Shown: positions 33,944-42,824, counted from the first letter of the stretch. The stretch is 55,454 bases of DNA from Synergistaceae bacterium (GCA_031272145.1 JAISUL010000080.1:1-55454); one strand, 5' to 3'. Numbers and translations: made by a program. The notes: generated by a model from the sequence alone, not told the origin.

Positions 33944-35157
33944 GCGAGGTGGGCAAAGTTCGCCGAGCGAGTAAAAAGCTACCGAGGCTTCCGGCTGGGA
34001 TTCAGTCGTTCGACAAGATACGCGAGAACGGCTATCTCTACGTGGACAAGACCAGGTATCTGGTCGACCTCATCGACGACGGCGCCGCGGTCTATTTTTT
34101 GTCGCGCCCGCGGAGGTTCGGCAAGTCCCTGACGGTGTCCACGTTCGACGCGATGTTCTCCGGCAGGCGCGAGCTCTTCGGCGGCCTGGCAGCCGAGGAG
34201 TACATGAACCGCGCGGACTACAAGCCAGGCCCTGTGATCCTGCTCGACATGAGCCTGGCGGACATGTCCGGCGGCAGGGACGACTTCGACGGGTCGATCG
34301 TCGACATGCTGCAGGCGAGCGCCGAGAGGTACGGGGTGGAGATAGGCCGCGAAAGCCCGGCCCGCTCGTTCAGCGCGCTCATAAGGGCGCTCCACCGCGC
34401 GGAGGGGCCTGTGGCGATCCTGATAGACGAGTACGACCGCCCTATGCTGGAGTACGTCGGCGAGCCCGAAAAGGCGGAGGAGGTGCGCGCTCTTCTGAGG
34501 AGCTTCTACCTCCAGATAAAGGGCAACGACAGGTTCCTGCGGTTCGTGTTCATGACGGGGGTGACAAAATTCTCGCGGATGGGCGTCTTCTCTGCCCTGA
34601 ACAACCTCACCGACATCTCGTCGGACGACCGGTACGCCGCCATGCTCGGCTACACGGAGGAGGAGCTTCTGCTGAACTTCGGCGGGCACGTGCGTGCCGC
34701 GGCGGAGGCGCTGGGTCAAAGCGAGGAGGCATTCATCGACGCCATGCGCAGCTACTACGACGGCTTCTCGTTCGACGGGCGGACGAGGCTGTACAACCCG
34801 TTCTCCACTCTGAGCCTCTTCCGCGAGGGCGAGTTCAAAAACTACTGGTACGACACCGCAACCCCGTCATATCTTGCCGAGTACGTCCGTCGGCACGACC
34901 TTGAGGCCGAGCAGTTCCGGGGCTTAGTTGTGCACGAGGACTTCACGTCCTACGCCGACATAGATCAGTCCCCGCCGGAAAGCTGGCTGTTCCAGGCCGG
35001 CTACCTGACGATTCGCGAGAAGCGTGGCGGGAGGATTACCCTGGACTACCCGAACATGGAGGCCAGAGAGGCCACGTCGGAGCTCTTTTTGCGCTGCAAG
35101 TCCATGCCCGCAGCGTCGGAGCTTAACGGCCAGGGCGAGGGACTGCCCAAAGAATAA
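33940..35157 (+). CDS. AAA-ATPase-like protein, C-terminally shortened
   Basis: Belongs to the large AAA-ATPase_like/DUF1703 family common in Synergistota and Bacteroidota. N-terminal IQSFDKIRENGYLYVDKTRYL, Walker A LSRPRRFGKSLT, Walker B VAILIDEYDRPML and the sensor region FVFMTGVTKFSRMGVFS are clear. Full-length members continue for another 120-170 residues into a PD-(D/E)XK nuclease domain. This one ends after LRCKSMPAASELNGQGE at 405 residues, so the nuclease part is missing. The GTG start overlaps the fcl stop by four bases. It is probably a remnant or a nuclease-less variant; function unknown. Confidence 0.8.
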   Translation: MSEVGKVRRASKKLPRLPAGIQSFDKIRENGYLYVDKTRYLVDLIDDGAAVYFLSRPRRFGKSLTVSTFDAMFSGRRELFGGLAAEEYMNRADYKPGPVILLDMSLADMSGGRDDFDGSIVDMLQASAERYGVEIGRESPARSFSALIRALHRAEGPVAILIDEYDRPMLEYVGEPEKAEEVRALLRSFYLQIKGNDRFLRFVFMTGVTKFSRMGVFSALNNLTDISSDDRYAAMLGYTEEELLLNFGGHVRAAAEALGQSEEAFIDAMRSYYDGFSFDGRTRLYNPFSTLSLFREGEFKNYWYDTATPSYLAEYVRRHDLEAEQFRGLVVHEDFTSYADIDQSPPESWLFQAGYLTIREKRGGRITLDYPNMEAREATSELFLRCKSMPAASELNGQGEGLPKE

Positions 35158-35176
35158 ACGAATCGAGGTGCCCATA

Positions 35177-35824
35177 TTGAACGTTTCCGATCTCAAAAAA
35201 GCACTCAGGCTCTACGTCATCCCCGACGTGGACGTCGGCGCGCCGCTCTCCCTGCTCGAACAGGCAGAGCGGGCGGTCGAGGGTGGGGCCACGGCAATAC
35301 AGCTTCGCGTCAAGGGGGTGGATGGAGGGGCGCTGCTCGAAACGGCCAGGGCTTTCAGGGCTGCGACGGAGGGCAGGGCGCTTCTCATCGTCAACGACAG
35401 GCTCGACGTTGCTATGCTGTGCGGGGCCGACGGGGTTCACCTCGGCCAGGGCGACATCCCAGTCGCTGAGGCGCGCAGGCTTGCCGGGCATCCGTTCATC
35501 ATCGGGGCATCGGCGCACAACCCGGGCGAGGCGGTGCGCGCGCAGGAGGACGGGGCCGACTACATCGGGGTCGGGGCAGTGTTCTCGACCGGGTCGAAGG
35601 GCAACGCCAGAGTCATAGGCTTGGACGGCCTCAGGGAGACGGCGGCGGCGGCGGGGCTGCTCATACCAGTTGTGGCCATCGGCGGGGTCTCGGCGGAGAG
35701 CCTGCCAAGCGTTGTAAACGCCGGGGCCGCCGGCGCCTCCGTCATCTCCGCAGCCGTCCGCGGGGACGTGGCCGAAAACTGCCGCGCGCTACGAAGGACG
35801 CTCGACGCAATGTTTACTCAGTAA
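35177..35824 (+). CDS. thiE: Thiamine-phosphate synthase
   Basis: Joins the thiazole and pyrimidine halves to thiamine phosphate. TTG 35177 follows GAGGTG by seven bases and gives a normal start (MNVSDLKKALRLYVIPD). Conserved: AIQLRVKG, LIVNDRLDVAMLCGADGVHLGQ, IIGASAHNPGEA, ADYIGVGAVFSTGSK and PVVAIGGVSAES. It has 216 residues. No other thiamine gene and no THI riboswitch is in the short gap before it. Confidence 0.93.
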   Translation: MNVSDLKKALRLYVIPDVDVGAPLSLLEQAERAVEGGATAIQLRVKGVDGGALLETARAFRAATEGRALLIVNDRLDVAMLCGADGVHLGQGDIPVAEARRLAGHPFIIGASAHNPGEAVRAQEDGADYIGVGAVFSTGSKGNARVIGLDGLRETAAAAGLLIPVVAIGGVSAESLPSVVNAGAAGASVISAAVRGDVAENCRALRRTLDAMFTQ

Positions 35825-35831
35825 AACTACT

Positions 35832-35873
35832 AGGTGGAAAACCCACCGCCCCCTATATAATTCCTACTATACT
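35832..35873 (+). promoter_or_regulatory. Hairpin and AT-rich promoter region before the metal genes
   Basis: GGTGG-AAAAC-CCACC (35832-35846) is followed by TATAAT (35856-35861) and TATACT (35868-35873). The inverted repeat upstream of the -10 boxes could be a metal-repressor operator or the thiE terminator. No clear -35. Confidence 0.35.
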
Positions 35874-35907
35874 TGTGGCTGTTCACACTGAAAGGGAGGC
35901 GGTATGG

Positions 35908-37434
35908 TTGCGGACTGAGGTTTTCCTCGTGTCGGGCATGACCTGTTCTGGGTGCGAGGGACGGATCGAGCGGAAGCTCAAGGGCACGAACGGCGTGGCC
36001 GACGCGGAGGCCAGCTACTCCGACGGAACGCTCAAACTCACCTGGGACGAAAACACCGTCGGCATAGCCGATATCAGCGGCCTTCTCAGCGGCCTCGGCT
36101 ACACGCTCGAAGCGGAAAAGGCGGGGGAAAAGGGGAAAAAAGGAAAAAGGCCAGATCTGCTCATGGCGATATGGATCGCGATCGCCCTGTACGAGGTCTA
36201 CGCCCTGATGGACCGCTTCGGGCTGCTCGACATGTTCCGCGCGTTTCCCACGGCCAAGGCCGGCATGGAGTACGGGGCTCTGTTCACCCTCGGCCTGCTC
36301 ACGTCGGTTCACTGCATAGCCATGTGCGGCGGGATAAACATGTCCCAGTCGCTCCAGACTGCTCCGGCGGCGCTCAAGGGCGCTGCGCTACGCTCCGGCT
36401 TTCTGTACAACCTCGGCAGGGTGGCGTCCTACACGGCGATAGGCGGAGTGGTTGGGGCGCTGGGGTCGGTCGTCGGGGTGTCGGCGGAGGCCGGAGGGTG
36501 GGTTCAGATAGCCGCCGGCGCGTTCATGGTGCTCATGGGGCTGAACATGCTGAACGTCCTTCCTTCGCTGAGGAGGTTCACGCCCCGCCTGCCGAAGTCC
36601 CTAGCTGACAAGATTCACGGATCAACCGGACGAGGCCCGCTCTACGTCGGCCTGCTGAACGGCTTCATGCCCTGCGGCCCCCTTCAGGCGATGCAGCTCT
36701 ACGCCCTCTCGACCGAGAGCTTCGTCGGAGGTGCGGCGGCCATGTTCGCGTTCTCCGTCGGCACTGTGCCGCTAATGTTCCTGCTCAGCGCCGCGAGCGC
36801 CGTCATAACCCGCAAGTTTGCGCGCGGAATGATGACCGTCGGAGCGACTATGGTGATGCTTTTCGGCGTCGCCATGCTGGGCAGCGGAGCCTCCCTCGCC
36901 GGCTTTGGGGGTGGAGTTGGCCAGCCCTCCGCGGACTTGGGCGGGGCCATTGCCAGCGTGAACGGCTCTGTCCAAAACGTCCGAACCGAGCTCCACTCCG
37001 GGCGCTACGACCCCATAGTCGTCACGGCCGGAATCCCTGTGCGCTGGAACATCCACGCCGAGCCCGACGCCCTCAACGGCTGCAACAACAGCATTATTAT
37101 TCCCAAGTTCGGGCGCCTCAGGAAGGACCTGAACCCAGGGGACAACATAATCGAGTTCACCCCGACAACGTCCGGCACGTTCCTCTACACCTGCTGGATG
37201 GGAATGATCCGAGGAAGGATCACCGTCGTCGACGGAGCCGTCGTCGACGGAACAGGCGCTTCTACCGCTGCCTTTGCCCAGAGCGCCGAGGATGAGGCCG
37301 AAATCACCGCCATAGCGATGGAGGCGGGCGACGGAGTGGACATCTTCGCCGAGCCCGAGGAAAGCGGCGATTCGGAGGCGGCTGGCCTTTTTACCGCCCG
37401 CTGCCCCTGCTGCCGAGAGAGAAGGAGGCAATAA
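35908..37434 (+). CDS. HMA-TauE/SafE-cupredoxin fusion, heavy-metal membrane protein
   Basis: Three parts in 508 residues. First, a heavy-metal-associated domain with GMTCSGCEGRIE (MxCxxC). After a charged linker comes a six- or seven-helix sulfite-exporter/DsbD-like membrane domain (GLLTSVHCIAMCGGINMSQS, FLYNLGRVASYTAIGG, GLLNGFMPCGPLQAMQLYAL). Last is a cupredoxin-like domain (IPVRWNIHAEPDALNGCNNSI cut by strands, then GTFLYTCWMGMIRG). The tail ends in ARCPCC. TTG 35908 is taken as the start (GGGAGG eight bases upstream); GTG 35875 lacks a site. It is first in a cluster with a DUF2318 protein and a CopA ATPase, so copper handling is likely. Confidence 0.9.
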   Translation: MRTEVFLVSGMTCSGCEGRIERKLKGTNGVADAEASYSDGTLKLTWDENTVGIADISGLLSGLGYTLEAEKAGEKGKKGKRPDLLMAIWIAIALYEVYALMDRFGLLDMFRAFPTAKAGMEYGALFTLGLLTSVHCIAMCGGINMSQSLQTAPAALKGAALRSGFLYNLGRVASYTAIGGVVGALGSVVGVSAEAGGWVQIAAGAFMVLMGLNMLNVLPSLRRFTPRLPKSLADKIHGSTGRGPLYVGLLNGFMPCGPLQAMQLYALSTESFVGGAAAMFAFSVGTVPLMFLLSAASAVITRKFARGMMTVGATMVMLFGVAMLGSGASLAGFGGGVGQPSADLGGAIASVNGSVQNVRTELHSGRYDPIVVTAGIPVRWNIHAEPDALNGCNNSIIIPKFGRLRKDLNPGDNIIEFTPTTSGTFLYTCWMGMIRGRITVVDGAVVDGTGASTAAFAQSAEDEAEITAIAMEAGDGVDIFAEPEESGDSEAAGLFTARCPCCRERRRQ

Positions 37435-37438
37435 TATT

Positions 37439-37534
37439 ATGATGGAGCTTCTCTACTCCCACTGGCACTGCATACTGCCGCTGGTTGGCCTGGCCGCGTT
37501 TCTCCTATGGCGCGAAAAGTCCGACGAGGACTAG
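37439..37534 (+). CDS. 31-residue single-helix membrane protein
   Basis: ATG 37439 has AGGAGG ten bases upstream and opens MMELLYSHWHCILPLVGLAA, then FLLWREKSDED. One membrane helix with His-x-His-Cys at its N-terminal edge (HWHC) could touch metal or partner subunits. It sits between the fusion protein (4-base gap) and the DUF2318 gene (14-base gap). Not a known family to me; the size and position recall small accessory peptides of metal or oxidase complexes. Confidence 0.7.
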   Translation: MMELLYSHWHCILPLVGLAAFLLWREKSDED

Positions 37535-37548
37535 AAGGAGTATTAAAA

Positions 37549-37983
37549 ATGCACAAGCTGCTTTTGTTGTTGTTTTTGCTTGGGGTTCCCCTTTTGGCCG
37601 CCGCCGAGGTGCGCGACAACGGCGACCTGTTCATCCCAACCGACTCGGTGACGGAGACGGCCTCGTTCTACCCCGTCGACGTGGACGGGACGAAGCTGGA
37701 GGTTCTCGCGGTGCGCGCGCCGGACGGCACGGTGCGCACGGCCTTCAACACGTGCCAGGTGTGCTACGCCTCGGGGCGCGGGTACTACAAGCAGTCGGGG
37801 ATGTTCCTCGTGTGCCAGAACTGCGGCAACAGGTTCGCCGCCGCCGACATCGAGCGCCTGCGCGGGGGATGCAACCCCGTGCCCATCAGCGCGAAGTACA
37901 AGAGCGTCTCGGACGAGGGGATACTGATCCCGCGCGACTTCCTTGTGAGGGCGAAGTCAATCTTCGCCAACTGGAAGAGGTGA
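37549..37983 (+). CDS. DUF2318 domain protein, exported
   Basis: A 144-residue protein with a signal peptide (MHKLLLLLFLLGVPLLAAA). The domain has AFNTCQVCYASGRGYY and FLVCQNCGNRF, two CxxC pairs typical of DUF2318, plus GGCNPVPI. Family members are found with heavy-metal and iron permeases, and probably bind metal or an Fe-S cluster outside the membrane. AAGGAG is eight bases before ATG 37549. Confidence 0.85.
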   Translation: MHKLLLLLFLLGVPLLAAAEVRDNGDLFIPTDSVTETASFYPVDVDGTKLEVLAVRAPDGTVRTAFNTCQVCYASGRGYYKQSGMFLVCQNCGNRFAAADIERLRGGCNPVPISAKYKSVSDEGILIPRDFLVRAKSIFANWKR

Positions 37984-37989
37984 GCGCGG

Positions 37990-40224
37990 TTGCGGCAGAC
38001 GCTCGCGATAGGCGGCATGACGTGCGCGGCCTGCGCGCGCCGCATCGAGCGTGCGGTCGGCAAGCTGCACGGGGTGGCGAACGCCGCCGTGAACTTCGCC
38101 ACCGAGAGGCTGTCCGTTGACTTCGACGAGACGGCCGTCAGCCTGCCCGACATCGAGAGTAAGATAGCTGACATCGGCTATGAGGTCATTAAAAAAACCG
38201 CTGCTCAGGACGAGGACAAGCTGCGCAAGGAGCGCGAAATTCGGACTCTGAAGCGGCGTTTCGCTGTTGCTGCCATATTCGGCGCGCCGCTGCTCTACCT
38301 AGCGATGGTCTCGATGGTCTGGTGGCTCTGGTGGCTGCCCTTCCCCGCGATACTGTCGCCCATGAACTACCCCCTGAACTACATCATCGCCCAGATCGTC
38401 CTGACTACTCCTATCCTTATCGTCGGACGGAACTTTTACTCCGTGGGCTTCAAGGCGCTGCTTCAGGGCTCGCCCAACATGGACTCGCTCATAGCGATAG
38501 GCACGTCGGCGGCGGTCGTCTACAGCCTGTACTCGAGCTACGAGGTTCTAATGGGGGACTTCGGCGCGGTCGACCACCTGTACTTCGAGTCGGCGGGCGT
38601 GATAATCGCGCTGATACTTTTGGGCAAGACGCTTGAGGCTATATCGAAGGGGCGCACCTCGGAGGCGATAAAAAAGCTGATAGGCCTGGCGCCGAAGACC
38701 GCGACGGTCATAGATGACGGACACGAGATCGAGATACCAATCGAGGACGTGGCCATAGGCCAGATTATTTTGGTCAGGCCTGGGGGACGCGTCCCTGTGG
38801 ACGGGGTAATAACGGACGGGCACTCGGCGGTCGACGAGTCGATGCTTACCGGCGAGAGCATCCCGGTGGACAAGCAGCCTGGGGACAGGGTCTACGCCGC
38901 GACGATCAACGAAAACGGAGTCCTGCGCTTCGAGGCGACGGGCGTCGGTAGCGACACGGCGCTGGCCCGCATAATAGCGCTGGTCGAGGAGGCTCAGGGG
39001 TCGAAGGCCCCGATCGCGAAGCTGGCCGACACGGTCTCCGGCGTGTTCGTGCCGGTGGTGTGCATTATAGCCGTGGTCTCCGCCGCCGCGTGGTACTGGA
39101 GCACGGCGGACGCGGCGTTCGCCTTGACGATATTCATCTCCGTCCTGATAATCGCCTGCCCCTGCGCATTAGGCCTCGCTACCCCGACTGCGATCATGGT
39201 CGGCACAGGCAAGGGCGCCGAGATGGGCATACTCTTCAAGGGCGGCGAGGCCCTAGAAACTGCCCACAAGGTTGAAACGATCGTGCTGGACAAGACCGGG
39301 ACGATAACGGAGGGCAAGCCCGAGGTCACGGACGTCATAGCGGCGCCTGGCTTCGACGAACAGCGCCTGCTGCTGCTCGCCGCCGCAGCGGAGCGCGGAT
39401 CGGAGCATCCACTGGGTTCGGCCATAGTCCGCAGGGCCGAGGATGACGTATTAATAAATCCCATCCCCGAGGCGAAGGACTTTCGCGCCCTGACCGGCCT
39501 GGGCATCGAGGCCGAGGTCGACGGCACGAGGGTTCTTGTCGGCAGCCGCAAGCTCATGGCCGAGGCAGGAGTATCCTTTGAAGACATGGATGCCGACCAG
39601 CTGGCCGGCGAGGGCAAGACGCCGATGTACGTCGCGGTTGGAAAATCTCTTGCCGGAATAATCGCCGTGGCCGACGTGGTGAAGAAGAGCAGCGCGGCGG
39701 CGATAGCGTCGCTCCGCGGCATGGGCATGTCGGTCGCGATGATCACCGGGGACAACGAGCGCACCGCGGCCGCCATAGCCCGCGAGGTCGGGGTCGACCG
39801 CGTCATGGCGGAGGTCTTGCCTCAGGACAAGTCGAACGAGGTCAAGAAGCTTCAGGCCGAGGGACGCCGCGTCGCGATGGTCGGCGACGGCATCAACGAC
39901 GCCCCTGCCCTGGTTCAGGCGGACGTTGGGATGGCCATAGGCTCCGGCACGGACGTCGCCATGGAGTCGGCGGACGTGGTGCTGATGCGCAGCGACCTGA
40001 TGGACGTCCCGGTTGCGCTGCGCCTGAGCCGCGCCGTGATGCGCAACATCAAGCAGAACCTCTTCTGGGCGTTCGCGTACAACACCGCCGGCATACCGAT
40101 AGCCGCGGGCCTGCTGGCGGTCTTCGGCGGCCCCCTGCTAAACCCGATCTTCGCCGCCGCCGCGATGTCGCTCAGCTCCGTGTCGGTTTTGTCGAACGCG
40201 CTGAGATTAAAGCGCTTTCATTAA
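37990..40224 (+). CDS. copA: Copper-type P1B ATPase
   Basis: Exports Cu(I) (or Ag(I)) by ATP hydrolysis. It has 744 residues, with one N-terminal metal domain [13 protein letters not shown], eight membrane segments, the metal-binding [11 protein letters not shown] in helix six, the phosphorylation motif DKTGTITEG, the nucleotide domain SEHPLGSAI, and [12 protein letters not shown]. The late helices carry the copper-ATPase signature residues [11 protein letters not shown] (YN) and AMSLSSVSV (MxxSS). The start is TTG 37990 with GAGGTGAG upstream. Same operon as the fusion and DUF2318 genes. Confidence 0.95.
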   Translation: MRQTLAIGGMTCAACARRIERAVGKLHGVANAAVNFATERLSVDFDETAVSLPDIESKIADIGYEVIKKTAAQDEDKLRKEREIRTLKRRFAVAAIFGAPLLYLAMVSMVWWLWWLPFPAILSPMNYPLNYIIAQIVLTTPILIVGRNFYSVGFKALLQGSPNMDSLIAIGTSAAVVYSLYSSYEVLMGDFGAVDHLYFESAGVIIALILLGKTLEAISKGRTSEAIKKLIGLAPKTATVIDDGHEIEIPIEDVAIGQIILVRPGGRVPVDGVITDGHSAVDESMLTGESIPVDKQPGDRVYAATINENGVLRFEATGVGSDTALARIIALVEEAQGSKAPIAKLADTVSGVFVPVVCIIAVVSAAAWYWSTADAAFALTIFISVLIIACPCALGLATPTAIMVGTGKGAEMGILFKGGEALETAHKVETIVLDKTGTITEGKPEVTDVIAAPGFDEQRLLLLAAAAERGSEHPLGSAIVRRAEDDVLINPIPEAKDFRALTGLGIEAEVDGTRVLVGSRKLMAEAGVSFEDMDADQLAGEGKTPMYVAVGKSLAGIIAVADVVKKSSAAAIASLRGMGMSVAMITGDNERTAAAIAREVGVDRVMAEVLPQDKSNEVKKLQAEGRRVAMVGDGINDAPALVQADVGMAIGSGTDVAMESADVVLMRSDLMDVPVALRLSRAVMRNIKQNLFWAFAYNTAGIPIAAGLLAVFGGPLLNPIFAAAAMSLSSVSVLSNALRLKRFH

Positions 40225-40261
40225 TATAGGGGGATTAATGGCCCCCAAGGAGGCTTCGAGC

Positions 40262-40984
40262 ATGAAATTTACTCTGTGTTTGCTGACGGCGCTGCTGGCC
40301 ATAGCCGTGGGATTTGGCACTCCGGCGCATGCCGCGTTTGGAACGGACATCATCGGGAGGACTGCCGTGGTGTCGTTCGCCGAGATGCTGAGCGCCCTGC
40401 CCTCTCCTCCGGTCGCCGACAACGAGGCCGGCGGGTGGTTTTTGACCGCGCCGGACGGCAGCACGAAGTTCTTCTGGCGCAGGGACGCCGAGGGCAAGCG
40501 GGACTTCGACACGTTCATCGTCTTCGACGCGGCGCCGTTCGAGATGGCCGGGCTTGACCCGAACGCGCTTCCGTCTTATATGAAGTACTTCACGCTGGAC
40601 GGCGTGCAGAAAATCGTGATAGGCCGAAAGCTATCAAGCGAGTTCCCGCCCTACGAGGGGAACGTCACGCCCGTCACGTCGTTCGAGCGCATCCCCCTGT
40701 ACGATCGGCAGCTGATAGACTATCACTCGGCGCTGGACCACTACGGCGTGTCGCTGGCGGACGGGACGGTGTTCGAGTGGGCGAAGGACATGACCACAAA
40801 CGACAAGGACTTGGTTTTCGCCCTGAACCCCGCGCCGTTCATCAAGGCCGGAGTCGACCCGCTGAACGTCAAGGGCTGGGTGTTCGCGAAGGTGCCCGGC
40901 ACGGACGCGAGGGGCAGGAAGGTCGAGAACGACAAGCTGCTGAAGGCCTTCGACCTGCTGCTGAACGCGTTTGAGCGGCGGTAG
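40262..40984 (+). CDS. Exported protein of unknown function
   Basis: A 240-residue protein with a signal peptide (MKFTLCLLTALLAIAVG...PAHAAFG). ATG 40262 has AAGGAGG eight bases upstream; ATG 40238 is in frame with a weaker site. The mature part has APDGSTKFFWRRD and VFDAAPFEMAGLDPNALP. A near-duplicate VFALNPAPFIKAGVDPLNVKGW near the C-terminus suggests an internal two-fold repeat (F..FdaaPF..aGldP...). It follows copA by 37 bases and may belong to the same metal operon. Not a family I can name. Confidence 0.75.
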   Translation: MKFTLCLLTALLAIAVGFGTPAHAAFGTDIIGRTAVVSFAEMLSALPSPPVADNEAGGWFLTAPDGSTKFFWRRDAEGKRDFDTFIVFDAAPFEMAGLDPNALPSYMKYFTLDGVQKIVIGRKLSSEFPPYEGNVTPVTSFERIPLYDRQLIDYHSALDHYGVSLADGTVFEWAKDMTTNDKDLVFALNPAPFIKAGVDPLNVKGWVFAKVPGTDARGRKVENDKLLKAFDLLLNAFERR

Positions 40985-41011
40985 GGCGGTAAGGCGGTAG
41001 GGATGCAGAGA

Positions 41012-41047
41012 AAATGCCCTCAAGGCTGGGATGGCCTTGGGGGCGTT
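41012..41047 (+). terminator. Hairpin terminator after the metal operon
   Basis: GCCCTCAAGGC pairs with GCCTTGGGGGC (one G.T pair), followed by GTTTC. It ends the operon starting at 35908. Confidence 0.6.
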
Positions 41048-41090
41048 TCATATCATTTGAAAATCATCCTCGACCCATCGCGTTTGGGTC

Positions 41091-41119
41091 TTGACATCCC
41101 CGCCGGGGTGTGGTGTGAT
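41091..41119 (+). promoter_or_regulatory. Promoter with palindromic spacer before the coiled-coil genes
   Basis: Consensus TTGACA (41091-41096), 17-base spacer, TGTGAT (41114-41119). The spacer holds CCCC-GCC-GGGG, an operator-like palindrome between the two boxes. A CCCCG-TTTT-CGGGG hairpin (41172-41185) lies in the leader. The rest of the 230-base gap has nothing else. Confidence 0.55.
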
Positions 41120-41215
41120 ACGCTCTGATCTGAAGCGGCAGCATTGCCCCCGCGTGGCCTTGTAGCTACGACCCCGTTTTCGGGGGAGTAGGCTAGGAGC
41201 AGGAGGTGCGGCACT

Positions 41216-41689
41216 ATGGACGAGAAACTGTACGATGAAAAACTGGGACGTGTAGAAGACCGCCTGATGAGCAAGATCGAGGCGGTCGACGACAAGATCG
41301 AGTCGGTCAAGACCGAGCTCACGGGCAAGATCGAGTTGCTCGACGCCAAGATCGAGGCGGTCGACGCCAAAGTCATGACTTTGGACAAGACCCTGAATGA
41401 GTTCAGAGCCGAGATCAGAGCCGAGAATAAGGAGTTCAGAGCCGAGATTAAGGCCGATAACAGGGAGACGCGGGCGTCGTTCAGGAATAACATGATCGCC
41501 GCCGTGACGCTGAGCGTACCGATAATGTTCGGGACGCTCGGAATGATGAGCATCCTGAACCAGCGCAACGCGCCAGCCGAGTCTTTCCCGCGCCCGCGCG
41601 CAGCGCAGTACCAGACAGCGGCGCCCATAGAGCGGCCGGCCGTCGTCGAAAGCGCTGCCGCCAGCGCCGACGTCACGGCTCCCCGGTAG
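41216..41689 (+). CDS. Coiled-coil protein with C-terminal membrane helix, paralog 1
   Basis: A 157-residue protein. It begins MDEKLYDEKLGRVEDRLM. Residues about 20-95 are a coiled coil made of repeats such as KIEAVDDKIESVKTELTG and EFRAEIRAENK. A single membrane helix follows (MIAAVTLSVPIMFGTLGMMSIL), then an Ala/Pro-rich tail. The layout resembles the Bdr proteins of Borrelia (repeat coiled coil plus one helix), but this is an architectural likeness, not shown homology. AGGAGG stands before ATG. First of three near-identical tandem copies. Confidence 0.8.
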   Translation: MDEKLYDEKLGRVEDRLMSKIEAVDDKIESVKTELTGKIELLDAKIEAVDAKVMTLDKTLNEFRAEIRAENKEFRAEIKADNRETRASFRNNMIAAVTLSVPIMFGTLGMMSILNQRNAPAESFPRPRAAQYQTAAPIERPAVVESAAASADVTAPR

Positions 41690-41768
41690 CGGCGAGCGAG
41701 AAGACGGCGGAGACGTCTAGGCGGGGGCAAGGTTCAAATTGTGGGCGAGTTGAAGGAGGTGCGGCACT

Positions 41769-42146
41769 ATGGACGAGAAACTGTATGATGAAAAACTGGG
41801 ACGTGTAGAAGACCGCCTGATGGCGAAGATCGAGGCGGTCGACGCCAAAGTCGTGGCTTTGGACAAGACCATTAATGAGTTCAGGGCCGAGATCAGAGCC
41901 GATGTCAAGAGCGAGAACAGGGAGACGCGGGCATCGTTCAGAAGTAACATGATCGCCGCCGTGACGCTGAGCGTAACGATAATGTTCGGTACGCTAGGAA
42001 TGATGAGCATCCTGAACCAGCGCAACGCGCCAGCCGAGTCTTTCCCGCGCCCGCACGCAGCGCAGTACCAGACAGCGGCGCCCATAGAGCGGCCGGCCGT
42101 CGCCGAAGGCGCTGCCGCCAGCGCCGACGCCACTGCTCCCCGGTAG
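41769..42146 (+). CDS. Coiled-coil protein with C-terminal membrane helix, paralog 2
   Basis: Shortest copy (125 residues): same opening (MDEKLYDEKLGRVEDRLMAK), only one KIEAVDAKV-type unit, then EFRAEIRADVKSENRETRASF, the membrane helix MIAAVTLSVTIMFGTLGMM and the same tail. Its ribosome site and start region (AGGAGGTGCGGCACTATG) are identical to those of the other copies. Loss of coiled-coil units relative to paralogs 1 and 3 is in frame. Confidence 0.8.
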   Translation: MDEKLYDEKLGRVEDRLMAKIEAVDAKVVALDKTINEFRAEIRADVKSENRETRASFRSNMIAAVTLSVTIMFGTLGMMSILNQRNAPAESFPRPHAAQYQTAAPIERPAVAEGAAASADATAPR

Positions 42147-42202
42147 CGGCGAGCGAGAAGACAGCGGAGATATTGTGGACGAGTTGAAGGAGGTGCGGCA
42201 CT

Positions 42203-42709
42203 ATGGACGAGAAACTGTACGATGAAAAACTAGGACGCGCGGAAGACCGCCTGACGGGCAAGATCGAGGCGGTCAACGACAAGATCGAGGCGGTCAAGAC
42301 CGAGCTCACGGGTAAGATCGAGGCGGTCAACGACAAGATCGAGGCGGTCAAGACCGAGCTCACGGGCAAGATCGAGGCGGTCGACGCCAAAGTTATGACT
42401 TTGGACAAGACCCTGAATGAGTTCAGAGCCGAGATCAGAGCCGAGAATAAGGAGTTCAGAGCCGAGATCAAGGCCGATAACAGGGAGACGCGGGCGTCGT
42501 TCAGGAATAACATGATCGCCGCCGTGACGCTGAGCGTAACGATAATGTTCGGGACGCTCGGAATGATGAGCATCCTGAACCAGCGCAACGCGCCAGCCGA
42601 GTCTTTCCCGCGCCCGCGTGCAACGCAGTACCAGACAGCGGCGCCCATAGAGCGGCCAGCCGTCGCCGAAGGCGCTGCCGCCAGCGCCGACGTCACGGCT
42701 CCCCGGTAG
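42203..42709 (+). CDS. Coiled-coil protein with C-terminal membrane helix, paralog 3
   Basis: Longest copy (168 residues). After MDEKLYDEKLGRAEDRLTG the 18-residue unit KIEAVNDKIEAVKTELTG occurs twice in perfect succession, followed by a KIEAVDAKV half unit and the shared EFRAEIRAENK and EFRAEIKADNR pair. Membrane helix and tail match the other copies. Differences among the copies are mostly unit number, suggesting length change by recombination. Confidence 0.8.
   Translation: MDEKLYDEKLGRAEDRLTGKIEAVNDKIEAVKTELTGKIEAVNDKIEAVKTELTGKIEAVDAKVMTLDKTLNEFRAEIRAENKEFRAEIKADNRETRASFRNNMIAAVTLSVTIMFGTLGMMSILNQRNAPAESFPRPRATQYQTAAPIERPAVAEGAAASADVTAPR
42241..42380 (+). repeat. In-frame 54-bp tandem repeat in paralog 3
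   Basis: A 54-base unit encoding KIEAVNDKIEAVKTELTG is present twice (differences limited to about one base, GGC/GGT), plus a partial third. The unit is a multiple of three, so copy change alters coiled-coil length without breaking the frame. Confidence 0.85.
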
Positions 42710-42774
42710 CGGCGAGCGAGAAGAGGGCGTGGAGGTCGATGGGGGCGAATATGTGCAGTTATAGACTCGGGGTA

Positions 42775-42803
42775 TTGTGTTTTTGCGCGAGTGGTGGTAA
42801 CAT
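42775..42803 (+). promoter_or_regulatory. Promoter candidate for the GT2-GT56 pair
   Basis: TTGTGT (42775-42780), 17-base spacer, TAACAT (42798-42803), 22 bases before the GT2 start. AAGGAGG (42811-42817) is the ribosome site. Confidence 0.4.
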
Positions 42804-42824
42804 AGTAGGCAAGGAGGGGTTGCC

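Noticed and set aside
35825-35907. Copper-regulator operator of CsoR or CueR type
   Set aside because: Only one short inverted repeat and no good -35 or known consensus; left as a low-confidence regulatory region.
42241-42480. Direct repeats considered as CRISPR or attachment sites
   Set aside because: Repeats are in frame, encode coiled-coil heptads and have no spacers or inverted ends.
41216-42709. Tandem copies considered as an insertion-sequence remnant
   Set aside because: No transposase, no terminal inverted repeats; intact ribosome sites and open frames fit gene duplication.
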